The notes below the pieces were generated by a model. It saw nothing but the letters and a program-made list of their open reading frames with translations. It made no database searches and had not been told where the DNA came from. DNA of 8,877 nt, from the NCBI GenBank assembly GCA_031376265.1, contig JANMDK010000051.1, forward strand, positions 1 to 8,877. Reading direction: 5' to 3'. Origin of the DNA: SZAS-79 sp031376265. Lineage in GTDB: Bacteria; Pseudomonadota; Gammaproteobacteria; Burkholderiales; SG8-39. Below, piece after piece: positions 1 to 8,631 of the stretch (position 1 is the stretch's first letter; each line of letters opens with the position of its first letter). A program made the position numbers and the translations under genes.

Positions 1-263
1 GGCCCGGTGCCGGCCGCGTGAGAGAGGATCAGGTTCGTCTGCAGCCTGGAGAGGTCTTCGCGCGAGATCTTCGTCTGCGCGAGCCGGCCGAAGCCGGTGT
101 TGATGCCATACGCGGGCTCGCCGAGCGCGACGATCCTCTCGATCGTCGCGACGCCTTCGTTGAGTTTGGAAAGGCAGGCCGGGTCGAGGGCAATCGGCGA
201 TGCCTCGCGGGCGATCCTGCGCAGCGCAGCCAGCGTTAACGGTTCGCGGCCGACGAGGAGCAT
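1..263 (-). CDS. hutH: Histidine ammonia-lyase, N-terminal part (cut by the window edge)
   Basis: HutH removes ammonia from L-histidine to give trans-urocanate, the first step of cytoplasmic histidine degradation. The 87 visible residues contain the family's N-terminal signature YGINTGFGRLAQTKI, followed by a stretch ending NLILSHAAGTG, which in known enzymes helps shape the active site. The Ala-Ser-Gly triplet that forms the MIO cofactor, near residue 142 in known HutH, lies beyond the window. The ATG is 4 bases after the hutU stop codon with no clear Shine-Dalgarno sequence, so translation probably depends on ribosomes arriving from hutU. The reading frame is intact up to the edge. Identity is very secure; only completeness is unknown. 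Confidence 0.95.
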   Translation of the reverse strand, partial: MLLVGREPLTLAALRRIAREASPIALDPACLSKLNEGVATIERIVALGEPAYGINTGFGRLAQTKISREDLSRLQTNLILSHAAGTG

Positions 264-267
264 CTGG

Positions 268-1946
<1,679 letters not shown>

Positions 1947-1950
<4 letters not shown>

Positions 1951-3101
1951 TCGTTCCCCCAGACCTGTCGGGCCGTTTCGGTCATCACGTCGATCTTGGC
2001 CCACTGTTCTTCCTCGGTGAGCAGGTTGCCCGCGATGCCGGACGCGAATCCGCATTGCGGGCTCAGCGCGAGCTGGCCGACGTCGATGAAGCGGCTCGCG
2101 TCGTCGATGCGCCGCTTGAGGTCGTCGACGGTTTCGACCTTGCCCACCTTGGTGGTGATCAGGCCGAGCACGACGGTGACGCCATTGGGAACGTAACGCA
2201 GCGGCTCGAAGCCGCCGGCGCGTTCGGTGTCGTATTCGAGCAGCAGGCGATCGAACCTGAGGCTGCCGAACAGGCGCTCGGCGATCGGGTCGTACTTGCC
2301 CTCGCGGTGCCACATGCTCGCGCGATTGCCGCGGCAGATGTGCAGGCTGAAGGCGGCCTTGCCTTTGAGGCCTTCGATGACCGCGTTGTCGGCGGCGATC
2401 GCGCGATCGAGGTTTTTCATCGGGTCTTCGCCACGCGAGCGCAGTCGCTCAAGGGTGGGGCCGTCCACATAGCCGGTGTAGCTCGGCTCGTCGAGCTGGA
2501 CATGGCGGCAGCCGGCGTCGACCAGCTCGGTGACCATCTGCCGCTGGATCTTCACCACATCGGCGAGGAAAGCATCCGCATCCGTGTACAGGCCATTGGA
2601 GCCTTCGATATCGCACATCTGGCAGACCCGGTCGGGCCCCATGAGCATCGACTTCACCGGCTGTTTCGTGGCCGACGCGGCGAATGTGTATTCCTGCAGC
2701 GGGAAGCTGTGCTTCAGGCGCAACTTTTCGGTGACCGGCGTCTTGAAGGAGAGCACCGCGTCCTCGCCTTTCTGGAAGGGCGTTTCGGTCGCGCTCTTGT
2801 TCTCCGGATTCGCGCGGAAATTCATCCACGAGGTGTTCCACATGTCCCACCCGGCCACCTGCGAGAAACTCACCTGCCAGTTCAGCCGCCGGAATTCGCC
2901 GTCGGTCACCACCGGCAGGCCGTGCGCCTCCTGCCTGGCGATGACTTCGCGGATCGCGGCGTCCTGCGCCGCGGTGAGTTCGTCGCGGCTCATCTGGTTG
3001 GTCGCATGCCGCATGAAGGCGGCCTTGAGGCTTTCGGGGCGCAGCAGGCTGCCGACGTGGTCGACCCTCATTGGACGAAGATTCCCGGTACTTGACGTCA
3101 T
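1947..3101 (-). CDS. Core MetE-like zinc methyltransferase (cobalamin-independent methionine synthase II family)
   Basis: The protein is 384 residues and corresponds only to the C-terminal catalytic barrel of MetE (COG0620); the N-terminal folate-binding half of full-length MetE is absent. It opens with the family motif HVGSLLRP at residues 15-22. Candidate zinc ligands are His254 and Cys256 (LHICRGN), Glu289 (LLEYD) and Cys350 (SPQCGFAS), matching the His-Cys-Glu-Cys pattern of MetE. Members move methyl or alkyl groups onto or from thiols, and relatives include epoxyalkane:coenzyme M transferase, so the substrate cannot be read from sequence. The chosen ATG has a purine-rich AGAGAAG just upstream; Met11 is an alternative start. 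The gene leads the operon and its stop overlaps the hutU start by 4 bases, implying a role linked to histidine or a methylated relative. That role is inference. Confidence 0.88.
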
Positions 3102-3159
3102 GTCTTCTCTGATGAGAGCGAATGTGAAAGCCTAAGCCACGCGAAGTGGGAGTGCAAAT

Positions 3160-3169
3160 GCCACGTGGC
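3160..3169. promoter_or_regulatory. 10-base perfect palindrome, possible operator of the hut unit
   Basis: GCCACGTGGC lies about 60 bases upstream of the MetE-like start. Its first six bases, GCCACG, recur directly at 3136-3141, where CCAC and GTGG also form a short hairpin (3137-3149). Placement in the leader or promoter of the minus-strand operon fits a regulator site. A weak -35/-10 pair (TTGCAC, 17 bases, TAGGCT, read on the minus strand) surrounds this area. No known regulator is assigned. Confidence 0.3.
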
Positions 3170-3193
3170 GTTCAGCGCATCGTCCTTGTTCAT

Positions 3194-3234
3194 ATCCTTG
3201 TTTATTGAAAGACTATCTTTTAATATACAAGGAT
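3194..3234 (+). promoter_or_regulatory. AT-rich promoter with inverted repeat for the ATPase gene (probably leaderless)
   Basis: A -35-like TTGTTT (3198-3203) is separated by 17 bases from a -10 TAATAT (3221-3226). Transcription would therefore start at or within a base or two of the ATG at 3233, leaving no room for a ribosome-binding site. ATCCTTGT (3194-3201) and ACAAGGAT (3227-3234) form a perfect 8-base inverted repeat: the left arm covers part of the -35 and the right arm contains the start codon's AT. TCCTTGTT also occurs directly repeated at 3183-3190 and 3195-3202. The block is strikingly AT-rich compared with its surroundings. A dimeric repressor, perhaps the ATPase itself, could bind here; that is inference. 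Confidence 0.6.
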
Positions 3235-4393
3235 GATCAAGCGCCGCCTGGAACCGGTTTTACTCGACTCGCTGCGGCGTTTTCCGGTCGTCGGGCTGGT
3301 TGGATCACGGCAGGTCGGCAAGACCACGCTCGCGCGCGCCGTGGCGGGCCGATTCGGCGAGTCGGTCTATCTCGATCTGGAGCGTCCCTCCGACGCGGCG
3401 CGCCTGGTCGATCCCGAGCTTTATCTCGAAGCACGCGAGAAACGCCTGGTGGTGATCGACGAAATCCAGCGTAACCCGGGGCTTTTTCCGGTGCTGCGCA
3501 GCCTGGTCGACGCCCGGCGAAAGAATGGGCGCTTTCTTATCCTCGGTTCGGCCTCGCCCGATCTGTCGCGCCAGGCCGCCGAAAGCCTCGCCGGACGAGT
3601 CCTCTATCACGAACTTTCGCCATTCACGCTGGAGGAGATCGGCGGCGGCCAACGCCCTGCCCGGCTGACATTGTGGAATCGCGGGGGATTTCCGGGAAGC
3701 TATCTCGCGGCGAACGATGCGAGATCGCTCGAATGGCGCGAGGCGTTCATCGACACACACTTGCAACGCGACCTGCCGGCGCTTGGCGTGCGGGTTCCGG
3801 CGGCATCCCTACGCCGATTCTGGGAGATGCTTGCCCATTACCACGGTCAGATCTGGAATGCCTCGAAAATCGCCGCCAGCCTCGGCGTGACAGCGCCGAC
3901 CGCCAAGCACTATCTCGATACCTTGCAGGACACCTTCATGGTGCGTGTGCTCGCGCCATTTGCGATCAATCTGAAGAAGCGGCTGGTGAAGAGCCCGAAG
4001 ATTTATCTGCGCGATAGCGGATTGCTGCATGCCTTGTTGCGTATCGGCGATACCGAGCGTTTGCTGGGTCACCCGGTCGCCGGGGCTTCCTGGGAGGGAT
4101 GGGTCATCGAGCAGGCGGTGGCCGCCGCCCGCGGTTCTTCGGGCGCGAGCTTTTACCGGACTGCGGCAGGCGCCGAAATCGATCTGCTCATCGAACGGCC
4201 GAACGGGCGGCGTCTTGCCTTCGAAATCAAGCTCGCGTCGGCGCCGGTGCCCACGCGCGGGTTCTGGTCGGCATTGAGCGACCTGAAACCCGACGCCGCG
4301 TTCGTTGTTTATCAAGGCAAGGAGCGCTATCCGCTCGGGCCTGGCGTCGAGGCATTGCCGGTGACCATGCTTGGCGAGGTACTGAATCCGTGA
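3233..4393 (+). CDS. ATPase of the AAA_14/DUF4143 family
   Basis: The 386-residue protein has an N-terminal P-loop ATPase with Walker A GSRQVGKT (24-31) and Walker B LVVIDE ending at Asp76-Glu77, then a sensor-like LGSASP segment. A winged-helix-like stretch follows (about 208-231, NASKIAASLGVTAPTAKHYL). The C-terminal DUF4143 domain carries Glu315-x-Asp317 and, after a short gap, Glu331-Ile-Lys333. This spacing resembles a PD-(D/E)xK nuclease-type core. Family members are widespread, often recently transferred and of uncertain function; mobile-element, defence and toxin-like roles have been suggested. The gene stands alone with no antitoxin or partner ORF beside it. The ATG is fixed by a promoter lying only 6 bases upstream. 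The family call is firm, but no biochemical role is claimed. Confidence 0.93.
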   Translation: MIKRRLEPVLLDSLRRFPVVGLVGSRQVGKTTLARAVAGRFGESVYLDLERPSDAARLVDPELYLEAREKRLVVIDEIQRNPGLFPVLRSLVDARRKNGRFLILGSASPDLSRQAAESLAGRVLYHELSPFTLEEIGGGQRPARLTLWNRGGFPGSYLAANDARSLEWREAFIDTHLQRDLPALGVRVPAASLRRFWEMLAHYHGQIWNASKIAASLGVTAPTAKHYLDTLQDTFMVRVLAPFAINLKKRLVKSPKIYLRDSGLLHALLRIGDTERLLGHPVAGASWEGWVIEQAVAAARGSSGASFYRTAAGAEIDLLIERPNGRRLAFEIKLASAPVPTRGFWSALSDLKPDAAFVVYQGKERYPLGPGVEALPVTMLGEVLNP

Positions 4394-4451
4394 GAGGCGT
4401 GCAGGCGGTGCGCGCCGCGAAGGCTGGTTGGCTGCCGGGGACTTGATCGAT

Positions 4452-4481
4452 TTTTCATCACGCATCGCGTCAAGGTATGCT
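4452..4481 (+). promoter_or_regulatory. Possible sigma-70 promoter of the Bug receptor gene
   Basis: TTTTCA (4452-4457), an 18-base spacer and TATGCT (4476-4481) match the consensus boxes at four of six positions each. They predict a short leader of about 20 bases before the GTG at 4511. This lies in the 117-base gap after the ATPase gene. No strong terminator for that gene was found, so read-through is also possible. Confidence 0.35.
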
Positions 4482-4499
4482 TGGTTTTTAGGAATCTTC

Positions 4500-4503
4500 G
4501 GAG
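4500..4503 (+). promoter_or_regulatory. Ribosome-binding site selecting the GTG start
   Basis: GGAG within CGGAGAA lies 7 bases before GTG 4511. A longer frame opens at TTG 4481, but that start has no comparable site and would put charged residues ahead of the signal peptide. The site therefore decides the start in favour of 4511. Confidence 0.7.
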
Positions 4504-4510
4504 AACTCCC

Positions 4511-5473
4511 GTGCTGCGCTTTATTGCCGCCGTCCTTTGCTGCGCATTCGCATTTTCCACCTCCGCGCAGGAATGGCCGGCCAAGCCGATCCGCTTCGTC
4601 GTGCCCTGGCCAGCGGGCGGCCTCAACGACCTCATCGCAAGGGCGTTCAACGATCGCGTTTCCAAAGCGCTCGGCCAGACCGTGGTCACCGACTTCAAGG
4701 CGGGCGCGGGCGGACGCATCGGCGTGGCCGAAGTGGCGCGCGCCGCCCCCGACGGCTACACGATCGGCATGGGCAACCTCGGGCCGCTCACGATCTTCCC
4801 GAACCTCTACAAGAACATGCCGTACGACGCGAAGAAGGACCTGGTCCCGATCACGATGTTTGCGGCCTCGCCGCTCGTGCTCGTGGTGCCGGCCAACTTC
4901 CCGGCTAAGAATGTGAAAGAACTCATTGCGATGGCCAAGGCCCAACCGGGCAAGCTCAACTACGCCTCGGTCGGCATCGGCACCGCACAGCACCTCATCT
5001 TTGAGATGTTCAAGAAGAAGGACGGCACGGACATGGTGCACGTGCCTTACAAGGGCACCAACGAGTCGCTGCCGCACATGATCGACGGGCAGATCCACGC
5101 GATGTTCGACACGCTGCCGCTGATGCTGCCGCAGCTCAAGGGCGGCCGCATCAAGGGGCTCGCGGTGACGACGCCGCAGCGCGTGCCGCAACTGCCCGAC
5201 GTGCCGACGCTTGCAGAGGCGGGCTATCCGGAAGTGGACGTGGTCACCTGGTACGCGCTGATCGCGCCGGCCGGCACGCCCAAGGCAATCACCGACCGGC
5301 TCTACAAGGAATACACCATCGTCTCGCAGATGCCCGACGTGCAGAAGTTCCTTGCCGAGCAGGGGCTCGTGTACATCCCGAACACGCAGGCGCAGTTCAT
5401 TTCGCGCATCGATGCCGAGCGCGCGCGCTGGGGCCAGATCATCGCCGAGCAGGGCATCAAGGTGGAGCAGTAA
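4511..5473 (+). CDS. Bug/TctC-family tripartite tricarboxylate transporter substrate-binding protein
   Basis: This is a periplasmic receptor of the family that delivers carboxylates or similar small anions to TctAB permeases; many Burkholderiales carry numerous orphan copies. The mature-like protein is 320 residues, normal length. An N-terminal signal peptide (MLRFIAAVLCCAFAF, probable cleavage after Ala19 in STSA-QEW) is followed by the hallmark KPIRFVVPWPAGG, then GAGGRIG, ARAAPDGYTIGMG, the Bug-typical HVPYKG, LKGGRIKGLAVT and PDVPTLAEAGYP. The ligand cannot be predicted. No TctA or TctB gene is nearby, so it must use a permease encoded elsewhere or act as a sensor partner. The neighbour on the right is convergent, so the gene is probably monocistronic. 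The start is GTG. Confidence 0.93.
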   Translation: MLRFIAAVLCCAFAFSTSAQEWPAKPIRFVVPWPAGGLNDLIARAFNDRVSKALGQTVVTDFKAGAGGRIGVAEVARAAPDGYTIGMGNLGPLTIFPNLYKNMPYDAKKDLVPITMFAASPLVLVVPANFPAKNVKELIAMAKAQPGKLNYASVGIGTAQHLIFEMFKKKDGTDMVHVPYKGTNESLPHMIDGQIHAMFDTLPLMLPQLKGGRIKGLAVTTPQRVPQLPDVPTLAEAGYPEVDVVTWYALIAPAGTPKAITDRLYKEYTIVSQMPDVQKFLAEQGLVYIPNTQAQFISRIDAERARWGQIIAEQGIKVEQ

Positions 5474-5483
5474 GCGCCTGACG

Positions 5484-5499
5484 CGGCGAAAAAACGCCG
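5484..5499. terminator. Small hairpin between convergent genes
   Basis: CGGCG and CGCCG flank a loop of six A residues in the 35-base gap between the Bug receptor and the amidohydrolase. The stem is only 5 pairs and no U-run follows on either strand, so it is a weak terminator candidate. AACGCCGGGC is also directly repeated at 5493-5502 and 5511-5520. Confidence 0.3.
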
Positions 5500-5508
5500 G
5501 GCGAGGGA

Positions 5509-6804
5509 TCAACGCCGGGCCAGCTCGTCCCGGTAGATCGTCCCGCCCCTCATCACGAACCCCACTTTCTCCAGCTGCGAGATATCGCGCAGCGGATCGC
5601 CCGCGACCGCGATCAGGTCGGCGAACTTGCCGGCTTCGAGGCTGCCGACCCGGTCCTCCCACCCGATGATCCGCGCATTCAGGCTCGTGGCCGACACGAT
5701 TGCTGCCATCGGCGATTCGCCGAGCTTGACGCGCAAGACCAGTTCTTTCGCATTCTCGCCATGCCTGATCACGGCCGCGTCGCTGCCCATGCCGATCGGC
5801 AGTCCCGCGGCCAGCGCGCGCCGGAAGCCTTCGTGCGCGATCGAGCGCATGCGGCGGGAGCGTTCCAGTTGGTCCGGCGGAAGTGCGCGCCCCTCGGCCT
5901 CGAACGCCTCGCTGGTATAGAGCGTAGGCACATAGAACGTCCGGGGCGCGGCCTTGAGGAGCGCGACCGCTTCGTCGTCCAGGGCCGAGCCGTGGTCGAT
6001 CGTCGTAACGCCGGCGCGGATCGCGGCCTTGATGCCGGCGGTGCCGTGCGCGTGCGCGGCGACCTGACGGCCCCAGCGTTGTGCCTCGACGACGGCGGCG
6101 CGGATCTCGGCATCCGAGTACTGCTGCGCATGCGGGTCGATTCCGCTTGACTGCACCGCGCCTGTGGCGAGGATCTTGATGAAATCCGCGCCGTTCTTGA
6201 GGTTGGTGCGCACCGCCTTGGTGACTTCGTCGGGCCCGTCGGCGAGGTTCCGCACGATCGGCACGTCGACGTAGATCGAGAAGCGGCGCGCGTCACCCGA
6301 CCCGCCGGTCGAGGAGACATAGTTGCCGGCGACCAGCAGCCGAGGCCCGGGCACAGCGCCTTCGTCGATCGCCTTGCGAAGATCCACGTCCACGTAGGGC
6401 CAGGTGGGGCCCATGTCGCGGCAGGTGGTGAACCCGGCCAGCAGCGTCACGCGCGCATTGCGAGCGCCCCAGAGGGCATTGTGGCCGGGCGTGGTCTTCA
6501 CCAACGCCTCTTCCCAATGCGTGCCGTTTCGGTCGGTCAGGTGGGTATGCAGGTCGATGAGGCCGGGCAGGAGCGTCGAATCGCCCAGATCGATGACGCG
6601 CGCTTGGGGCGGGACCGCGAGCCGCGCGCCGACTTCGGCGATGCGCTCGCCTTCAATTCGGACCATCGCAGGCGCCAGCACGGCGCCCCCGCGCCCGTCG
6701 ATGAGCCGGGCTGCCTTGATGACGACGGTTTGGGCCCAAGCGCTCGCGCAGGCGATGGCCAGGCTCGCCGCGAGCACCAGGCGCGCTGCAAGCATCGAGC
6801 GCAC
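5509..6804 (-). CDS. Secreted metal-dependent amidohydrolase (prolidase/carboxypeptidase-like)
   Basis: This is an amidohydrolase-superfamily TIM-barrel enzyme, 431 residues from the GTG start. The metal-site pattern is complete: His86-x-His88 (DLHTHL), Lys210 in DFIKILATG as the likely carboxylated bridging lysine, His251 in AAHAHG, His271 in TTIDHGS and Asp342 in GMGSDAA. This matches the COG1228 branch whose characterised members cleave Xaa-Pro and other C-terminal residues from dipeptides, so a peptide-like substrate is plausible but unproven. A signal peptide (LVLAASLAIACASAWA-Q) sends it to the periplasm. The GTG at 6804 overlaps the upstream TAG by one base and follows GGGA by 6 bases; ATG 6795 is a weaker alternative. 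It forms a two-gene unit with the YHS lipoprotein. Confidence 0.9.
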   Translation of the reverse strand: MRSMLAARLVLAASLAIACASAWAQTVVIKAARLIDGRGGAVLAPAMVRIEGERIAEVGARLAVPPQARVIDLGDSTLLPGLIDLHTHLTDRNGTHWEEALVKTTPGHNALWGARNARVTLLAGFTTCRDMGPTWPYVDVDLRKAIDEGAVPGPRLLVAGNYVSSTGGSGDARRFSIYVDVPIVRNLADGPDEVTKAVRTNLKNGADFIKILATGAVQSSGIDPHAQQYSDAEIRAAVVEAQRWGRQVAAHAHGTAGIKAAIRAGVTTIDHGSALDDEAVALLKAAPRTFYVPTLYTSEAFEAEGRALPPDQLERSRRMRSIAHEGFRRALAAGLPIGMGSDAAVIRHGENAKELVLRVKLGESPMAAIVSATSLNARIIGWEDRVGSLEAGKFADLIAVAGDPLRDISQLEKVGFVMRGGTIYRDELARR

Positions 6805-7547
6805 TACTTGTCCCAGGGCCGCTTCCAGGGTGGCTGGTAGGCTTGCGACGTTTGTCCGGCGCAGGCCGGCGGGCAGGCGTCGACGCCGACCGCACCGAGA
6901 GCGGGCTGGCCGAAGCCTTCGCGAGCGCGCCAGCCGGGATACCTCATAACGATGTTGTTGACGAATCCGCCCGGATCGTAGGTGAGCGGCTTGTCCGGAA
7001 ATTTCGAATTCCATTCCTCGCTCAGACTGCGGCTCGTGCGGTACCACGGCACGCGGTTTGCCCAGTAATAGAGCGTCGCGGCGCGCCAGTCCATGTCGCG
7101 CACCTGCGGCCACATCTGGTCCGCATGACTGATGTTGAAGGCCGGGTCGAGGCTCCACTTGGCATGCCCCACGATGTCGCCAAAGATGAAGAGGCGCCCG
7201 TCCACGATCTCCCACTCGGTCGGGTCGCTGCCCATCTTGATCCCGAATGGCGCGCCGTTCGAGCAGAAGCCGCCGTACTGCGGCTCGTACTTGCCGGGAT
7301 TGGCTTCGAAGAGGCGCTCGTGCTCTGCATTCGCGAAGTAGTAGATGCGATCGGGCAGCACGACCTTGTGTTTCGGGTCGCCGCGCACGGGCCTGCCCTG
7401 GGTGAAGTAAGCCACGGGGTCGTGTCCGAGCAGCATCAACGGTTCGCCCGCGGGCGTGCGCAGCGTGGCATACGGCGTGCTGCAGCCGCCAGACAGAAAA
7501 GCTGCCGCGAGCAGAAGGAGGAGCGCCGGGATCGTCGACTTTCGCAT
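6804..7547 (-). CDS. YHS-domain lipoprotein with a C-terminal extension
   Basis: The 247-residue protein begins with a lipoprotein signal: MRKS, a leucine/alanine-rich core and the lipobox LSGGC with Cys22. A YHS domain follows at about 42-97: HDPVAYF, YYFANAEH, FEANPGKYEPQYGGFC with Cys95. YHS domains are small metal-associated modules found in metal transporters and periplasmic proteins. The remaining 150 residues hold DPTEWEIVDGRLFIFG and a tryptophan- and tyrosine-rich stretch (MDWRAATLYYWANRVPWYR) that I do not recognise. Open frame extends upstream, but there is no better start and the signal peptide fixes this ATG, which has no clear ribosome-binding site. The stop codon overlaps the amidohydrolase start, so the two are co-translated, perhaps as a metal-handling partner of the metalloenzyme. 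Confidence 0.88.
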   Translation of the reverse strand: MRKSTIPALLLLLAAAFLSGGCSTPYATLRTPAGEPLMLLGHDPVAYFTQGRPVRGDPKHKVVLPDRIYYFANAEHERLFEANPGKYEPQYGGFCSNGAPFGIKMGSDPTEWEIVDGRLFIFGDIVGHAKWSLDPAFNISHADQMWPQVRDMDWRAATLYYWANRVPWYRTSRSLSEEWNSKFPDKPLTYDPGGFVNNIVMRYPGWRAREGFGQPALGAVGVDACPPACAGQTSQAYQPPWKRPWDK

Positions 7548-7580
7548 GGGCGTTTTTGTGGAAGGCAGGGGTTCGCCTGC

Positions 7581-7586
7581 AGTATA
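7581..7586 (-). promoter_or_regulatory. Possible -10 box of the YHS-amidohydrolase unit
   Basis: Read on the minus strand this is TATACT, five of six consensus bases, predicting a transcript start about 27 bases before the ATG at 7547. No good -35 is present at 16-18 bases. The expected -35 position overlaps the -10 of the divergent promoter. Confidence 0.4.
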
Positions 7587-7598
7587 GCGCCGGGCCTT

Positions 7599-7607
7599 TG
7601 CTAGAAT
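7599..7607 (+). promoter_or_regulatory. Extended -10 promoter of the NMT1-like receptor gene
   Basis: TGC-TAGAAT is an extended -10 (TGn plus five of six TATAAT bases). Such promoters tolerate a poor -35, which is what is seen here. The transcript would start near 7614. The ATG at 7632 is preceded by GGGGGGA, a good ribosome-binding site. Confidence 0.5.
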
Positions 7608-7631
7608 CCGGCCCTCTACACGGGGGGACAT

Positions 7632-8573
7632 ATGAAACCGATTCTGAATGGACTGCTGGCCGCGCTCCTGCTTGCCGCGGCAGGCGTGGCGAACGCGCAA
7701 GAGAAAGTCATCATCGGCATCAGCGGCTGGACCGGGTTTGCGCCGATCACGCTGGCCGACAAGGCCGGCATCTTCAAGAAGAACGGCGTGGACGCGGAGA
7801 TCCGCTTCATCGCGCCGGTGCAGCGCTCGGCCGCGCTGGCCTCGGGCGCGCTCAACGCGGCGGCGACGACCGTCGACCAGCATCTCGTCTGGACCGCTGC
7901 CGGCGTGCCCTCGCAGCAGGTGTTCCTGATCGACAAGTCGAACGGCGGCGACGGCCTCGCGGTGCGCGGCAACATCAATTCGGTCAAGGAGCTGAAGGGC
8001 AAGACCGTGGCGGTCGACGGCCCGGGCACCGTGCAGCACTTCATGCTCTCGTACATCCTGCAGAAGAACGGCATGACGATGCAGGATGTGATCCGCTCGA
8101 CGATGGGCGCGCAGCCCGCGGCGCAGTCGTTCGTGGCCGGGCAAAACGACGCGGCGCTGACCTACGAGCCGTACCTCTCGACGGTGCGCGCGAAGCCGGA
8201 CGCCGGCAAGATCCTCGTGACTTCCAAGGACTATCCGGTCGTGGTCGACGTGTTCGTCTTCCGCAAGGACTTCATCGCCAAGAACCCGAAGATCGTGAAG
8301 GCCACAGTGGACAGCTTTTTCGAGGCCCTCGACATGATCAAGAAAGAACCGGCGAAGGCTTACGAGCTGATGGGCAGCGCGGTCAAGCAGACCGGCGAGC
8401 AGTTCGGCCGGTCGGCCGCGTTCATCTCGTGGCAGGACCGTGCCGCGAACAAGGCCTACTACGCCAAGGAGCATGCGGAATTCACCACCTTCGCGGTGGA
8501 GGTGCTGAAGTTCAACCGGGTGATCGCCAAGGACATCAAGCCCAAGGACACGATCGACCTGAGCTTCCAGTAA
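7632..8573 (+). CDS. NMT1/THI5-like ABC transporter substrate-binding protein (NitT/TauT type)
   Basis: This is a periplasmic receptor of the family that feeds ABC importers for sulfonates, nitrate, riboflavin precursors or pyrimidines; the ligand is not predictable here. It is 313 residues, normal for the family. A signal peptide (MKPILNGLLAALLLAAAGVANA, cleavage after Ala22) precedes IGISGWTGFAPITLADKAG, where the family's substrate loop begins, then GVDAEIRF, a LKGKTVAVDGPG segment, VAGQNDAALTYEPY and KNPKIVKATVDSFFEAL. No ABC permease or ATPase gene follows; a hairpin and a palindrome come next, so the gene appears to be an orphan or separated from its partners. It is divergent from the YHS unit with 84 bases between them. 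Confidence 0.93.
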   Translation: MKPILNGLLAALLLAAAGVANAQEKVIIGISGWTGFAPITLADKAGIFKKNGVDAEIRFIAPVQRSAALASGALNAAATTVDQHLVWTAAGVPSQQVFLIDKSNGGDGLAVRGNINSVKELKGKTVAVDGPGTVQHFMLSYILQKNGMTMQDVIRSTMGAQPAAQSFVAGQNDAALTYEPYLSTVRAKPDAGKILVTSKDYPVVVDVFVFRKDFIAKNPKIVKATVDSFFEALDMIKKEPAKAYELMGSAVKQTGEQFGRSAAFISWQDRAANKAYYAKEHAEFTTFAVEVLKFNRVIAKDIKPKDTIDLSFQ

Positions 8574-8584
8574 GGGATGAAAAT

Positions 8585-8609
8585 CGGGCCGTGCCGAAAG
8601 TACGGCCCG
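8585..8609 (+). terminator. Strong hairpin after the NMT1-like receptor gene
   Basis: A stem of 10 pairs (one G-U) closes the loop CGAAA, beginning 12 bases after the stop codon. The arms start CGGGCCGTGC and end GTACGGCCCG. It has no proper U-run on the plus strand (GCGGACTTTG follows), but on the minus strand ATTTT follows it, so it may end transcription from either side. Confidence 0.55.
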
Positions 8610-8631
8610 AGCGGACTTTGAATTCCCCCGG

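Noticed and set aside
3218..3233. Possible HutC operator for the hut genes (minus strand, beginning CTTGTAT)
   Set aside because: It matches the Pseudomonas HutC site as I remember it at about 10 of 14 positions, but the second half lacks the needed symmetry and the match is explained by the inverted repeat of the ATPase promoter. No hutC gene is visible.
3809..5662. A long minus-strand ORF opposite the ATPase and Bug receptor genes
   Set aside because: Its translation is rich in Arg, His and Gly without family motifs, typical of the antisense frame of GC-rich genes, while the plus-strand genes are unambiguous.
5509..6804. The amidohydrolase as HutI (imidazolonepropionase), given the hut genes nearby
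   Set aside because: HutI is a cytoplasmic enzyme, whereas this protein has a clear signal peptide and the HTH/K/H/H/D pattern of the peptide-hydrolase branch. It is also in a separate operon about 2.4 kb away, with other genes between.
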